Position numbers and translations under genes: made by a program | Notes under the pieces: model-generated | Told to the model about the DNA's origin: nothing | The model's database searches: none | What the model saw: only the letters and a program-made list of their open reading frames with translations | Part shown: positions 26,060 to 34,849 of the stretch, one piece after another | Position numbering within the stretch: position 1 is the first letter of the stretch | How the letters are laid out: each line of letters starts with the position of its first letter | DNA from: Roseateles toxinivorans | Lineage (GTDB): Bacteria > Pseudomonadota > Gammaproteobacteria > Burkholderiales > Burkholderiaceae_C | NCBI RefSeq assembly: GCF_004362525.1 | Contig: NZ_SNXS01000005.1 | Span: 538,585 to 602,584 of the forward strand | DNA length: 64,000 bases | Direction: 5' to 3'

Positions 26060-28456
26060 TCAGTTGCGGACGGGTTTGCCGGTAGACAACATGCCCATGA
26101 TTCGCTCCTGCGACTTCGGATGCTCCAGCAGCCCGCAGAAATGCTTGCGCTCCAGCGCCATCAAATACTCTTCGGTGACCAGCGAACCGGCCTCGACGTC
26201 GCCGCCGCAGACCACGTCGGCGATCAGGGCCGAGATATGGAAGTCATGGGCGCTGATGAAGCCGCCATCACGCATATTCGCCAGCTGGCCCTTGATCGTG
26301 GCAATGGCCGAACGGCCGGCCGCCGGGAACACCGCCTTGTGCGGCGGGCGGTAGCCGCTGTCGGCCATCGCCTTGGCCTGGGCCGTGGCGACGAACAGCA
26401 GCTCGTCCTTGTTGGCGACAATGATGTCGCTGTCCAGCAGATAGCCGATCTTGCGGGCTTCCACCGCCGAGGTCGCCACCCGGGCCGTGGCCGCGCTGGT
26501 GAAACCGTCCTTGACGAAGGCAAAGATGTCGGCATTCGCATTGCCGGCCGCCGCCATCTCGGCCGCACGGCGGGCGATGTACGTCAGACCGCCGCCGCCG
26601 GGGATCAGGCCCACGCCGACTTCGACCAGGCCGACATAGGACTCCATATGCGCGACGCGACGGGCCGAATAGACGGCCAGCTCGCAACCACCACCCAGCG
26701 CCAGGCCGCGCATTGCGCTAACGACCGGCACCGTCGCGTAACGGATGCGCAGCATCGCGTCCTGCAGCTTCTTCTCCTCGGGCGCAATGCCCTTGGCGCC
26801 CATCTTCATGAACACCGGCATCAGCGACTCAAGGTTGGCGCCGGCTGAGAACACATCGTCCGGCGACCAGATCACCAGGCCCTTGTACTTGGCCTCGGCA
26901 ATCTCGACCGCCTTCAGCAGGCCCTCGGTCACGGCCGGGCTGATCAGGTGCAGCTTGGCGGTGATGCTGGCAATCAGCACCTCGCCGTCCAGGCTCCAGA
27001 CGCGGATCTCCTCGTTCTTGAACTCTTCGGTGCCCGCAGTCAGCGGATCGACACCACCGGCGCCGAACAGGCTCTCCGGGAAGTGCTGGCGCTGATAGAC
27101 CGGCAGGGTGCTCGCACCGACGAACGCGTTGCGCGATGCGCTCCACGAGCCTTGCGCGCTGTGAACGCCGCCGTTGTCGGCGACCGGGCCTTCGAACACC
27201 CAGCCCGGCAGCGGCGCGCTGCTCAGCGCCTTGCCTTCGTCGATATCGGCCTTGACCCACTCGGCCACCTGCTTCCAGCCGGCCTGCTGCCACAGCTCGA
27301 ACGGGCCCTGCTTGGTGCCGAAGCCCCAGCGCATCGCCAGGTCGATCTCGCGGGCGCTCTCGGCCACATCGGCCAGGTGCACGGCCACGTAGTGGAAGCT
27401 GTCGCGCAGGATGGCCCACAGGAACTGGGCCTGCGGGTTAGTCGATTCACGCAGCAGCTTCAGGCGCTCGGCCGGAGCCTTCTTCAGCATGCGGTCGACA
27501 ATCGCCTCGGCCTTGCCGCCGGCCGGCACATAGTCGCCCTTGGCCGGGTCCAGACGCAGGATGTCCTTGCCGACCTTTTTGTAGAAGCCGGCGCCGGCCT
27601 TCTGGCCCAGCGCACCAGCTTCCATCAGCTTGGCAACGACCGCGGGGGTCGCGTAGCTGGGGTAGAACGGGTCGTCCTTGAGATTGTCCTGCAGGGTCTT
27701 GATGACATGGGCCATCGTGTCCAGGCCCACCACATCGGCGGTGCGGAACGTGCCGCTGGACGCACGGCCCAGCTTCTTGCCGGTCAGGTCATCGACGACG
27801 TCATAGCTCAGGCCGTACTTGTCGGCCTCGATCATTGTCGCCAGCATGCCGGCGATCCCGACACGGTTGGCGACGAAATTGGGTGTGTCATGCGCGCGGA
27901 CGACGCCCTTGCCCAGGCTGCTGGTGACGAAGCTTTCCAGCTGGTCCAGCACCTGCGGCTGGGTGGTCGGCGTGTTGATCAGCTCGACCAGGTACATATA
28001 GCGCGGCGGGTTGAAGAAATGGATGCCGCAGAAACGCGGCTTGATTTCTTCGGGCAACACCTCGGCCAGCTTGGTGATGCTGAGACCCGAGGTGTTCGAC
28101 GCCACGATCGCGTGCGGCGCCACGAACGGCGCGATCTTCTTGTACAGGTCGAGCTTCCAGTCCATCCGTTCGGCAATCGCCTCGATGATCAGGTCACAGT
28201 CGCGCAGCTGTTCCAGGTGCTCTTCGTAGTTCGCCTGGCCGATCAGCGCGGCGTCCTCGGCAATGCCCAGCGGCGAGGGCTTGAGCTTCTTCAGCCCATC
28301 GACGGCCTTGGCCACGATGCCATTCTTCGGGCCCTCCTTGGCGGGCAGATCGAACAACACGACCTGCACCTTGACATTGACCAGATGGGCGGCAATCTGC
28401 GCGCCCATCACGCCAGCGCCGAGCACGGCGACTTTGCGAACTTGGAATCGACTCAC
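26060..28456 (-). CDS. 3-hydroxyacyl-CoA dehydrogenase/enoyl-CoA hydratase fusion (FadN type)
   Basis: 798 residues. Order is dehydrogenase first: NAD-binding fold VAVLGAGVMGAQIAAHL (about 9-25), HFFNPPRYMYLVELI with the catalytic histidine, a C-terminal dehydrogenase domain, then a crotonase domain from about residue 490 to 700 (RGLALGGGCELAVYSARRVAHMESYVGLVEVGVGLIPGGGG). This is the FadN order, the reverse of classical FadB. It hydrates enoyl-CoA and oxidises the 3-hydroxy product. Start at 28456 puts the Rossmann motif at the usual position. Downstream of the DUF2147 gene by 50 bases and upstream of fadA in the operon. Confidence 0.94.
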   Translation of the reverse strand: MSRFQVRKVAVLGAGVMGAQIAAHLVNVKVQVVLFDLPAKEGPKNGIVAKAVDGLKKLKPSPLGIAEDAALIGQANYEEHLEQLRDCDLIIEAIAERMDWKLDLYKKIAPFVAPHAIVASNTSGLSITKLAEVLPEEIKPRFCGIHFFNPPRYMYLVELINTPTTQPQVLDQLESFVTSSLGKGVVRAHDTPNFVANRVGIAGMLATMIEADKYGLSYDVVDDLTGKKLGRASSGTFRTADVVGLDTMAHVIKTLQDNLKDDPFYPSYATPAVVAKLMEAGALGQKAGAGFYKKVGKDILRLDPAKGDYVPAGGKAEAIVDRMLKKAPAERLKLLRESTNPQAQFLWAILRDSFHYVAVHLADVAESAREIDLAMRWGFGTKQGPFELWQQAGWKQVAEWVKADIDEGKALSSAPLPGWVFEGPVADNGGVHSAQGSWSASRNAFVGASTLPVYQRQHFPESLFGAGGVDPLTAGTEEFKNEEIRVWSLDGEVLIASITAKLHLISPAVTEGLLKAVEIAEAKYKGLVIWSPDDVFSAGANLESLMPVFMKMGAKGIAPEEKKLQDAMLRIRYATVPVVSAMRGLALGGGCELAVYSARRVAHMESYVGLVEVGVGLIPGGGGLTYIARRAAEMAAAGNANADIFAFVKDGFTSAATARVATSAVEARKIGYLLDSDIIVANKDELLFVATAQAKAMADSGYRPPHKAVFPAAGRSAIATIKGQLANMRDGGFISAHDFHISALIADVVCGGDVEAGSLVTEEYLMALERKHFCGLLEHPKSQERIMGMLSTGKPVRN

Positions 28457-28506
28457 GGGGTACTCCTAGAAATCAGTACAGGCGGGGCGTGCCCGCCGTT
28501 GAAACA

Positions 28507-28947
28507 TCACTCGACGCGTATCCATGTCTGCGTACGGCCCAGCATCGGCATGCCGATATAGCCGCGCATTTCCATCTTCTTGCCGCCATCCACGGGCTTC
28601 AGGCGTGCCTTGTAAATCTTGCCGGTGTTGGGATCGAGGATCTCGCCACCCGCCCACAGGCCCTTGTCATCGGCGTCCTGCTTGATATTGCGGATGATGT
28701 TCATGCCGACTACCAGCTTGTCCTTGCGCTCATCGCTGCACTTGTCGCACTTGGCGTCCTGCTTGCTCGGGTCGAACACCTTCTCTATCGTGCCGCTCAG
28801 CACGCCGGCGTTCTCGCTGATGCGCACCAGCGACTTCTCGGTCTTGCCATCGTCGTCAATCGTCTTCCACAGGCCCACGGGCGTGGTCTGTGCGGCGGCC
28901 ATACCAGCGCTCAGGGTCAGAACAGCTGCGGCAATCCATGACTTCAT
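28507..28947 (-). CDS. DUF2147-type secreted protein
   Basis: 146 residues with a Sec signal peptide (cleavage after about residue 19, MAAAQ). The mature part VGLWKTIDDDGKTEKSLVRI and the closing MRGYIGMPMLGRTQTWIR are DUF2147 features (a lipocalin-like small beta domain). A central CDKC motif could bind metal or form a disulfide. The gene is embedded between acyl-CoA dehydrogenase and FadN-like genes, so a role in handling fatty acids in the periplasm is plausible but unproven. Confidence 0.88.
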   Translation of the reverse strand: MKSWIAAAVLTLSAGMAAAQTTPVGLWKTIDDDGKTEKSLVRISENAGVLSGTIEKVFDPSKQDAKCDKCSDERKDKLVVGMNIIRNIKQDADDKGLWAGGEILDPNTGKIYKARLKPVDGGKKMEMRGYIGMPMLGRTQTWIRVE

Positions 28948-28983
28948 GCTTGTCTCCTTTTATGGGGCAGAACCGAACAGGGG

Positions 28984-30774
28984 TTAGAAATGGGCCTCTT
29001 CCATCTCCATCAGCGGGGCCAGACCGGCACGGGCGCTGCGGATCAGGCCTGCAGTCTCGGGCAAAAGCTTGGCAAAGTAAAAGCGTGCGGTGGCCAGCTT
29101 GGCCTTGTAGAACGGATCGCCGCTACCCTGCTTCTCCAGCGCCACCTTGGCCATGCGGGCCCAGAAGTAGGCAAACACCAGATGGCCGGCAATGCGCAGA
29201 TAGTCCACCGCGGCGGCACCGACCTCGTCGGCATTGCCAAAGGCCTTCATGCCCAGCTCGGTGGTCAGCTTGGTCAGCTTGTCGCCGATGTCGGCCAGCG
29301 GGTTGATGAACTCCTGCATCGCCTCGTTGGTGCCTTCGGCCTCGACGAACTCCTGCACCAGCTTGCCGAACTTCTTCAGCTTGGCGCCGTTGTCGCCGAG
29401 GATCTTGCGGCCCAAGAGGTCCAGCGACTGGATGGTGTTGGTGCCCTCGTAGATCATGTTGATGCGCGAGTCGCGCACGAACTGTTCCATGCCCCATTCG
29501 CGGATGAAGCCATGGCCGCCGAACACCTGCATGCAGTGCGAGGTGGCGATCCAGGCGTTGTCGGTCAGGAAGGCCTTGATGATGGGGGTGATCAGCGCCA
29601 CATGATCGGCGCATTCCTTGCGCTCGTCCTCGTCGTCGGACGACAGCTCCTTGTCGATCTGCAGCGCGGTCCAGATGGCCATCGCGCGGCCAGCCTCGGC
29701 ATAGGCGCGGGCGGTGAGCAGCATCTTGCGCACATCGGGGTGGACGATGATGGGGTCGGCGGGCTTGTCCGGAGCCTTGGGGCCCGACAGCGCGCGCATC
29801 TGCAGCCGGTCCTTGGCATAGGCCACTGCGTTCTGATAGGCCACCTCGGTCAGGCCCAGCGACTGGTTGCCCACGCCCAGGCGTGCGGCATTCATCATCA
29901 CGAACATCGCGTTCAGGCCCTTGTTGGGCTGACCGACCAGGGTGCCGACGGCGCCGTCCAGCATGATCTGGGCCGTGGCATTGCCGTGAATGCCCATCTT
30001 GTGTTCGAGCGCGCTGCAGAAAATGGTGTTGCGCTCGCCGATCGAGCCATCGGCCTTGGGCAGGAACTTGGGCACGATGAACAGCGAGATGCCCTTGGAG
30101 CCGGCCGGTGCGTCGGGCAGACGGGCCAACACCAGGTGCACGATGTTGGCGGCCAGGTCATGCTCGCCGGCCGAGATGAAGATCTTCTGGCCGGTGATCT
30201 TGTAGGTGCCGTCGGCCTGCGGTTCGGCCTTCGAGCGCAGCATGCCCAGGTCGGTGCCGCAATGCGGTTCGGTCAGGCACATCGTGCCGGTCCATTCGCC
30301 GCTGGTCAGCTTGGGCAGGTAGGTGGACTTCTGCTCCGGCGTGCCGTGCGCGTGCAGCGCCTCGTAGGCGCCGTGGCTCAGGCCCGGGTACATGGTCCAG
30401 GCCTGGTTGGCCGAGTTCATCATCTCGTACAGGCACTGGTTCAGCGTGATCGGCAGGCCCTGGCCGCCGTACTCGGGGTCGCAGCTGAGCGCGGCCCAGC
30501 CGCCCTCGACGTACTTCGCGTAGGCCTCCTTGAAGCCGGCCGGTGCCTTGACCTCGTGCGTGGTCTTGTCCAGGGTGCAACCTTCGATATCACCGGACAG
30601 GTTGAGCGGCGCGATCACCTGCGACGCGAACTTGCCGGCCTCTTCCAGCACCGCGTTGATGGTGTCGGCGTCCACATCCTTGTGGGCCGGCAACATCTTG
30701 AACTCTTCGCTGATGTTCAGCAACTCGTGCAGCACGAACTGCATGTCACGCAACGGTGGGGTGTAGCTGGGCAT
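28984..30774 (-). CDS. Acyl-CoA dehydrogenase (large, about 600-residue type)
   Basis: 596 residues, FAD flavoprotein carrying out the first oxidation of beta-oxidation. Domain order: N-terminal helical domain, middle beta domain with the flavin motif MCLTEPHCGTDLG, then the C-terminal helical domain (MQVFGGHGFIREWGMEQFVRDSRINMIYEGTNTIQSLDL), in which the glutamate of YEGT is the catalytic base. It also has the extra C-terminal extension seen in this FadE-like subgroup. AAGGAG precedes the ATG at 30774. It follows the TetR gene by 32 bases and leads the enzyme part of the operon. Confidence 0.95.
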   Translation of the reverse strand: MPSYTPPLRDMQFVLHELLNISEEFKMLPAHKDVDADTINAVLEEAGKFASQVIAPLNLSGDIEGCTLDKTTHEVKAPAGFKEAYAKYVEGGWAALSCDPEYGGQGLPITLNQCLYEMMNSANQAWTMYPGLSHGAYEALHAHGTPEQKSTYLPKLTSGEWTGTMCLTEPHCGTDLGMLRSKAEPQADGTYKITGQKIFISAGEHDLAANIVHLVLARLPDAPAGSKGISLFIVPKFLPKADGSIGERNTIFCSALEHKMGIHGNATAQIMLDGAVGTLVGQPNKGLNAMFVMMNAARLGVGNQSLGLTEVAYQNAVAYAKDRLQMRALSGPKAPDKPADPIIVHPDVRKMLLTARAYAEAGRAMAIWTALQIDKELSSDDEDERKECADHVALITPIIKAFLTDNAWIATSHCMQVFGGHGFIREWGMEQFVRDSRINMIYEGTNTIQSLDLLGRKILGDNGAKLKKFGKLVQEFVEAEGTNEAMQEFINPLADIGDKLTKLTTELGMKAFGNADEVGAAAVDYLRIAGHLVFAYFWARMAKVALEKQGSGDPFYKAKLATARFYFAKLLPETAGLIRSARAGLAPLMEMEEAHF

Positions 30775-30806
30775 TGAAAACTCCTTGGGCAAAAAGGTGA
30801 CCGGGC

Positions 30807-31544
30807 TCAGCGCAGCGCGCCGGCCGAGGTAGATGGAAAGAGATTGGGGCTGCTGGCCAGACCCGCGGGCGTGGCGAAGTGCTGGACCAGGCGCTCGAAA
30901 CCCTTGCGGGCGCGGTCGAGCGCGCCGGGGTTGCGCATGAAGCGGGCGTCGTGGTGCAGCGCGAGGATGAAGCCGTGCACCTCGAACAGCATCTGCATCG
31001 GGTCGGCGTCCTGGGCCAGATGGCCTTCGTCGATGGCCAGACGGATGGCGCGCTCCAGCGCGCTGTGCCAGGTTTGCACCATGCTGGCCAGGGCGTCGCG
31101 CACCGGGCCGGGCCGGTCGTCGAATTCGACCGCGCCGCTGATGTAGATGCAGCCGGAATCGACTTCGACCGAGACGCGCTTGACCCAGCGCTCGAACAGC
31201 TCGCGCAGGCGCGGCAGGCCGCGCTCCTCGGTCAGGGCCGGGTAGAAGACTTCTTCCTCGAAGCGGGCGTGGTACTCGCGGATGACCGAAATCTGCAACT
31301 CTTCACGCGAGCCGAAGTGGGCAAAGACGCCCGACTTGCTCATGCCGGTGACGTCGGCCAGCGCGCCTATCGACAGCCCTTCCAGGCCCATATGCGAGGC
31401 CAGGCCCAGGGCAGCTTCCAGAATCACAGCCCGGGTCTGCTGGCCCTTTTGCTGACCGCGGCTCGTCTCTTTGGGCAGGGCACGCGGCTGCTCGGCCTGG
31501 GGGGCCTGGGCTGACTTGCTGTTGATAGCTCCGGAAGCCGACAC
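30807..31544 (-). CDS. TetR-family regulator of the fatty-acid operon
   Basis: 245 residues. A polar N-terminal tail of about 35 residues precedes the TetR HTH (LEAALGLASHMGLEGLSIGALADVTGMSKSGVFAHFGSREEL, about 40-85); the rest is a ligand-binding helical domain. The start is a GTG at 31544. It is the first gene of the beta-oxidation operon and is preceded by a palindrome that fits autoregulation. TetR regulators of this kind (FadP in betaproteobacteria, as I recall) repress fatty-acid degradation genes until long-chain acyl-CoA binds; equating this gene with FadP is inference. Confidence 0.9.
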   Translation of the reverse strand: MSASGAINSKSAQAPQAEQPRALPKETSRGQQKGQQTRAVILEAALGLASHMGLEGLSIGALADVTGMSKSGVFAHFGSREELQISVIREYHARFEEEVFYPALTEERGLPRLRELFERWVKRVSVEVDSGCIYISGAVEFDDRPGPVRDALASMVQTWHSALERAIRLAIDEGHLAQDADPMQMLFEVHGFILALHHDARFMRNPGALDRARKGFERLVQHFATPAGLASSPNLFPSTSAGALR

Positions 31545-31550
31545 TTCAAT

Positions 31551-31582
31551 CCCAAAATAAAACGAACGATCGTTCTATTTTG
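31551..31582. promoter_or_regulatory. Likely TetR operator upstream of the fatty-acid operon
   Basis: A perfect 12-bp palindrome GAACGATCGTTC lies at 31564-31575, flanked by CAAAATA on one side and TATTTTG on the other, also inverted but offset by four bases. Size and symmetry fit a TetR dimer site, and it is about 20-30 bases upstream of the tetR start, inside the expected promoter. No second copy was noticed in the window. Confidence 0.75.
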
Positions 31583-31645
31583 CAGACTTTCCTGTCGGCG
31601 CAACAGGGGGAAGTTGCTTATTTTTAGAGGCCGTCGTCTAGGAAG

Positions 31646-32656
31646 TCAGCTTTCCTCTTCCGGCACGGCGGCATTGCTGAACCCGGAAACCGGCTCCTTG
31701 GCCTTACGCTCCAGGGCCGGCTGCAGGCGCTTGGCATCGTCCAGGAACTGATCCACGCTGGCGCTGGGCGAGACACGCAGTGCCGGCGGAAACAGATAGG
31801 TCAGATACAGCTCCGGGTGAAGGCGTTCGAAACGGTACCAGTTCAGCCCCAGGCTGCTGGCCAGCATCAGCGCGCACATGCCGCCGGCAAACCAGCGCAG
31901 GGTCTTGCCCTTGCGCGGCTGGACCACCAGCAGATGCCCATAGATCAAGGCCGACAGCACCAGGCTGGACAGCAGGCCGCCCAGCCGGCCCAGGGCCTCG
32001 ATCGACGTGGCATAGGCCAGCAGCGCCAGCACAAAGCTCGCCACGCTGACCGTCAGGCCCGCCACCGTGGCCAGCCAGACATGGCGCCAGAACTCCAGCC
32101 GGTGCTGGAACAGCTTGGTCACCAGCGCCCACAGGGCCGCCCAGACGGCCAAGCCCACCAGCACGGTGAAGCCGTCCTTGACGTAGCTGGACCAGAAGCC
32201 GTCGGGCTCGGAGCCCACATAGGACTCGCCGGCCACCCACAGCAGCGCCGCCAACAGGGCCAGGGTCAGCATCCAAGCGGAAGTGCTGGCCACGGCCTGC
32301 AAGGGCTGCTCGGGGGCCAGTTCAGCGCCAGCCAGGCGAAGCCGCAGTCGCGAGCGGCCCAGCTGCCATTCGTCGCCGGAGTTCAAGAGCAGCGCATCGC
32401 CACTGTTCAACTGCCGGCCCTGGGCCTGCACGCCGTTGACGGTCTGGCCGACGGTCAGCTCGATGCGGTCCGGGCCACCACCCTCCTCGGCACGCAGCAG
32501 CGATATCTGAGCATGCTCAGGCGCGACATGCACATCGTCCAGCACCAGATCGGACTGCAGATCGCGGCCGATGCGCAGCGGCCAGCGCTGGATGTCCACG
32601 TACTGGCGCACGCTGCCGTCGCGGTCCAGCAGTTCCAGAACGCCTAGTTTTTCCAT
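31646..32656 (-). CDS. FHA-domain membrane protein
   Basis: 336 residues. The N-terminal forkhead-associated domain (about 1-105) shows IGRDLQSDLVLDDVHVAPEHAQI and NGVQAQGRQLNSGDALLL, with the GR, S/H and N positions that bind phosphothreonine peptides. About five hydrophobic helices follow (from about 125 to 270), then a short soluble tail. So it should be an inner-membrane protein with a cytoplasmic phosphopeptide reader. The start at 32656 overlaps the 3' end of the upstream protease gene by 13 bases, so they are co-translated. No kinase gene is adjacent. Function unknown. Confidence 0.88.
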   Translation of the reverse strand: MEKLGVLELLDRDGSVRQYVDIQRWPLRIGRDLQSDLVLDDVHVAPEHAQISLLRAEEGGGPDRIELTVGQTVNGVQAQGRQLNSGDALLLNSGDEWQLGRSRLRLRLAGAELAPEQPLQAVASTSAWMLTLALLAALLWVAGESYVGSEPDGFWSSYVKDGFTVLVGLAVWAALWALVTKLFQHRLEFWRHVWLATVAGLTVSVASFVLALLAYATSIEALGRLGGLLSSLVLSALIYGHLLVVQPRKGKTLRWFAGGMCALMLASSLGLNWYRFERLHPELYLTYLFPPALRVSPSASVDQFLDDAKRLQPALERKAKEPVSGFSNAAVPEEES

Positions 32657-34026
32657 GCGAAACCTTCGAGGTAGTGACGCGACAGGCGCATGGCGTTGGC
32701 AAAGCTCAGGCCGCGGGCATCGAGCCGCCCCTGGGCCCCGGCACGGGCCTGGTCCTGTGTGGCAACCAGCACGCTGACATCGAACAGGCCGGGCAGCTTG
32801 CGATAGGCCGTCATGCACAGCACCACGCGCAGCGGCAGGCCGCCCTGGGTGACGAATTGCTCCTTGCACCGCGGCGGCGTGAAGTCGCGCAGCGAGCCGC
32901 TGCCGAAGCGCTCGTTGCGGAAGCTGTCGCCGAACAGCTTGGTGAAGCGCACCAGGCCCAGCTTGGCGCCTTCGTAGGTCTCGTGGCGCACCGTCAGTCC
33001 GCCGGTGAACTGCGAGCCGCTGATGAACAGGGTCTGCTCCAGCTGGCAGTCCGAGCGCTCATAGTCCAGCCCCTTGGTCTCCGAGGCCGAGGTGCTGCCC
33101 CAGCAGCGCATGAAGTCCTCGCCGGGCACAGGTATCTGGTAATGCGGGTGGCCGGCCGAGCGCCAGGGCAATGCGATGAACCTGTCCACCAGCACCTGCT
33201 GGTGTGCCAGCAGCTGGCGGGTGATTTCGGGGTACAGCGCGGTCTTGATGGGCGCCGCTTTCTGGCCCCGCGCCAGCAGCGCCTCGGCATACATCGAGGG
33301 CACCAGAAAGCTGATCTGCTCGCCGTCACGCCGCGTGGCAACATTGACGCCCATCACCCGGCCCTCCTCGTCCAGGGTCGGGCCGCCGCTCATGCCCGGG
33401 TTCAAGGAGCCGCCGAAGAAGATGCTGGGGTAGAAGCTACGCTCGACCAGGCCGTTGTAATTGCCCTCGGTCAGCGCAAAACCGACATCCAGCGGATTGC
33501 CCAGCGAGTAGATGCGCTCGCCCTTGTTCAGCGGCTGGCTTTGCGGGCGGAAATTCAGATGCCCCCGCGTCGCCAGTTCGGTCGGCTTGGCCCGCACCAG
33601 GGCCAGGTCATGCACCACGTCGATGGCCAGCAGCTCCAGCGAGCCCTCCTTGCCGTCGGCCGTCGTATAGACCAGGCGGTAGCGCTCGGGCTGCAGGGCC
33701 ACCTGGCTGATGACGTGGTAATTGGTCATCAACAGGCCGTCGTCGCTGACCAGAAAGCCCGAGCCGACACTGGCCTGACTGGACTGGCTCTTCAACAAGG
33801 TGCGTATCTGCACCAGTTTGACGCGGGTACGCTCGTACAGGCGCTGGGCCGACAGCGACACCGGCGCCGCCGGTTCTATAGCCGAGGCGGCAACTGCAGC
33901 GACAGCCGGTGGTTTGGGCTGAGCGACGGCCGCATCCGTCACCAGCCACAGCGCCGCGAGAACCGGCACCACGGCAACGAATCGGGCCTTCAAGCCCCTT
34001 GCAAAGGGAATATGCATGCGAGCCAT
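32644..34026 (-). CDS. Secreted trypsin-like serine protease (HtrA/DegP-like catalytic domain)
   Basis: 460 residues. A signal peptide or signal anchor (about 12-37, ending near AVAQP) precedes an S1C/trypsin-like domain with H104 (TNYHVIS), D140 (VVHDLALVR) and S213 (NPGMSGGP). No PDZ domain is evident; instead the last 230 residues form an unfamiliar cysteine-containing region (MRCWGSTS, DCQLEQTLFISGSQFTGGL, VVLCMTAYR). Periplasmic location expected. Overlaps the FHA gene by 13 bases; the pair may form a signal-linked envelope protease system. The start could be 34026 or an in-frame ATG at 34017; no ribosome site helps choose. Confidence 0.87.
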   Translation of the reverse strand: MARMHIPFARGLKARFVAVVPVLAALWLVTDAAVAQPKPPAVAAVAASAIEPAAPVSLSAQRLYERTRVKLVQIRTLLKSQSSQASVGSGFLVSDDGLLMTNYHVISQVALQPERYRLVYTTADGKEGSLELLAIDVVHDLALVRAKPTELATRGHLNFRPQSQPLNKGERIYSLGNPLDVGFALTEGNYNGLVERSFYPSIFFGGSLNPGMSGGPTLDEEGRVMGVNVATRRDGEQISFLVPSMYAEALLARGQKAAPIKTALYPEITRQLLAHQQVLVDRFIALPWRSAGHPHYQIPVPGEDFMRCWGSTSASETKGLDYERSDCQLEQTLFISGSQFTGGLTVRHETYEGAKLGLVRFTKLFGDSFRNERFGSGSLRDFTPPRCKEQFVTQGGLPLRVVLCMTAYRKLPGLFDVSVLVATQDQARAGAQGRLDARGLSFANAMRLSRHYLEGFAWKN

Positions 34027-34174
34027 TCTAGGAGGCTGTCAAGAAGTGGCCACGCAATCGGCGTATAAGACCTATTGAGCAAGCTTTGGCAATTGATTAC
34101 GCTAGCGTCTGACGCGACAGGTTTGCCCGAATCGCGTTCACTGACCCCGGTTTGACGGCAATGGAGGCCTGGCC

Positions 34175-34732
34175 TTGGATGTCCTGCAACTCGATGTGTC
34201 TGGCCGCCCTCAGGCCTGGATCACCACCAAGGAAGCGGCGGTGATCTACGCCAGTGACGGCGTCGCCTGGACCCTGGGCGACCCGTGCCAGGTCTTGCGC
34301 GGCGGGCTGCAGCGTCGCACCGGCCAGCAGTCGCGCATCGAGGTGCACCCCATCGTCGCCGTCAAGGGCAGCGTGCCCAGCCGGGCCTGGCGATCGGCGC
34401 CGGCGCTTTCCAACCCCAAGCTGTTTGTGCGCGACCGGCTGGTCTGCGCCTACTGCGGCCACCGCTTCCATATGGACGAGCTGACCCGCGAACACATCGT
34501 GCCGACCTCGCGCGGCGGCGCCGACAGCTGGATGAACTGCATCACCGCCTGCCGCGGCTGCAATGGCCGCAAGGGCAGCCGGCTGCCCGAAGAGGCGCAT
34601 ATGAGCCTGATGTATCTGCCCTATGTGCCCAGCCTGCACGAAGACATGATCCTGCGCGGCCGCCGCATCCTGAGCGACCAGATGGACTTTCTGCTCGCCA
34701 GCGTGCCGCGCTCCAGCCGGCTGCATGGCTGA
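34175..34732 (+). CDS. HNH endonuclease
   Basis: 185 residues. The C-terminal half holds the HNH core: CAYCG, LTREHIVPTSRGGADSWMNCITACRGCNGRKGS, with two CxxC zinc pairs and the catalytic His/Asn/His spacing. This is the stand-alone HNH type common in Burkholderiales, with roles ranging from DNA repair to phage defence. The start is TTG at 34175: GGAGG lies seven bases before it, and no ATG or GTG in frame fits. Not in an obvious operon or defence island; the neighbours are envelope genes. Confidence 0.88.
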   Translation: MDVLQLDVSGRPQAWITTKEAAVIYASDGVAWTLGDPCQVLRGGLQRRTGQQSRIEVHPIVAVKGSVPSRAWRSAPALSNPKLFVRDRLVCAYCGHRFHMDELTREHIVPTSRGGADSWMNCITACRGCNGRKGSRLPEEAHMSLMYLPYVPSLHEDMILRGRRILSDQMDFLLASVPRSSRLHG

Positions 34733-34849
34733 AACTGAAAAGTACCGAAAGCTGAGCCATATCAAGTCGGGCTGCTGGCCTTTGGCCCCGCCCACACCTT
34801 GACGGTGTAAACCGGCGTCTAATCAACCTCCCATTCGGAGGTTTTGATC

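Noticed and set aside
32674..34068. A 464-codon plus-strand frame opposite the protease gene
   Set aside because: The minus frame has signal peptide and catalytic triad; the plus frame has none.
34097..34795. A minus-strand frame opposite the HNH gene
   Set aside because: The plus strand has two zinc-finger CxxC pairs and the HNH core.
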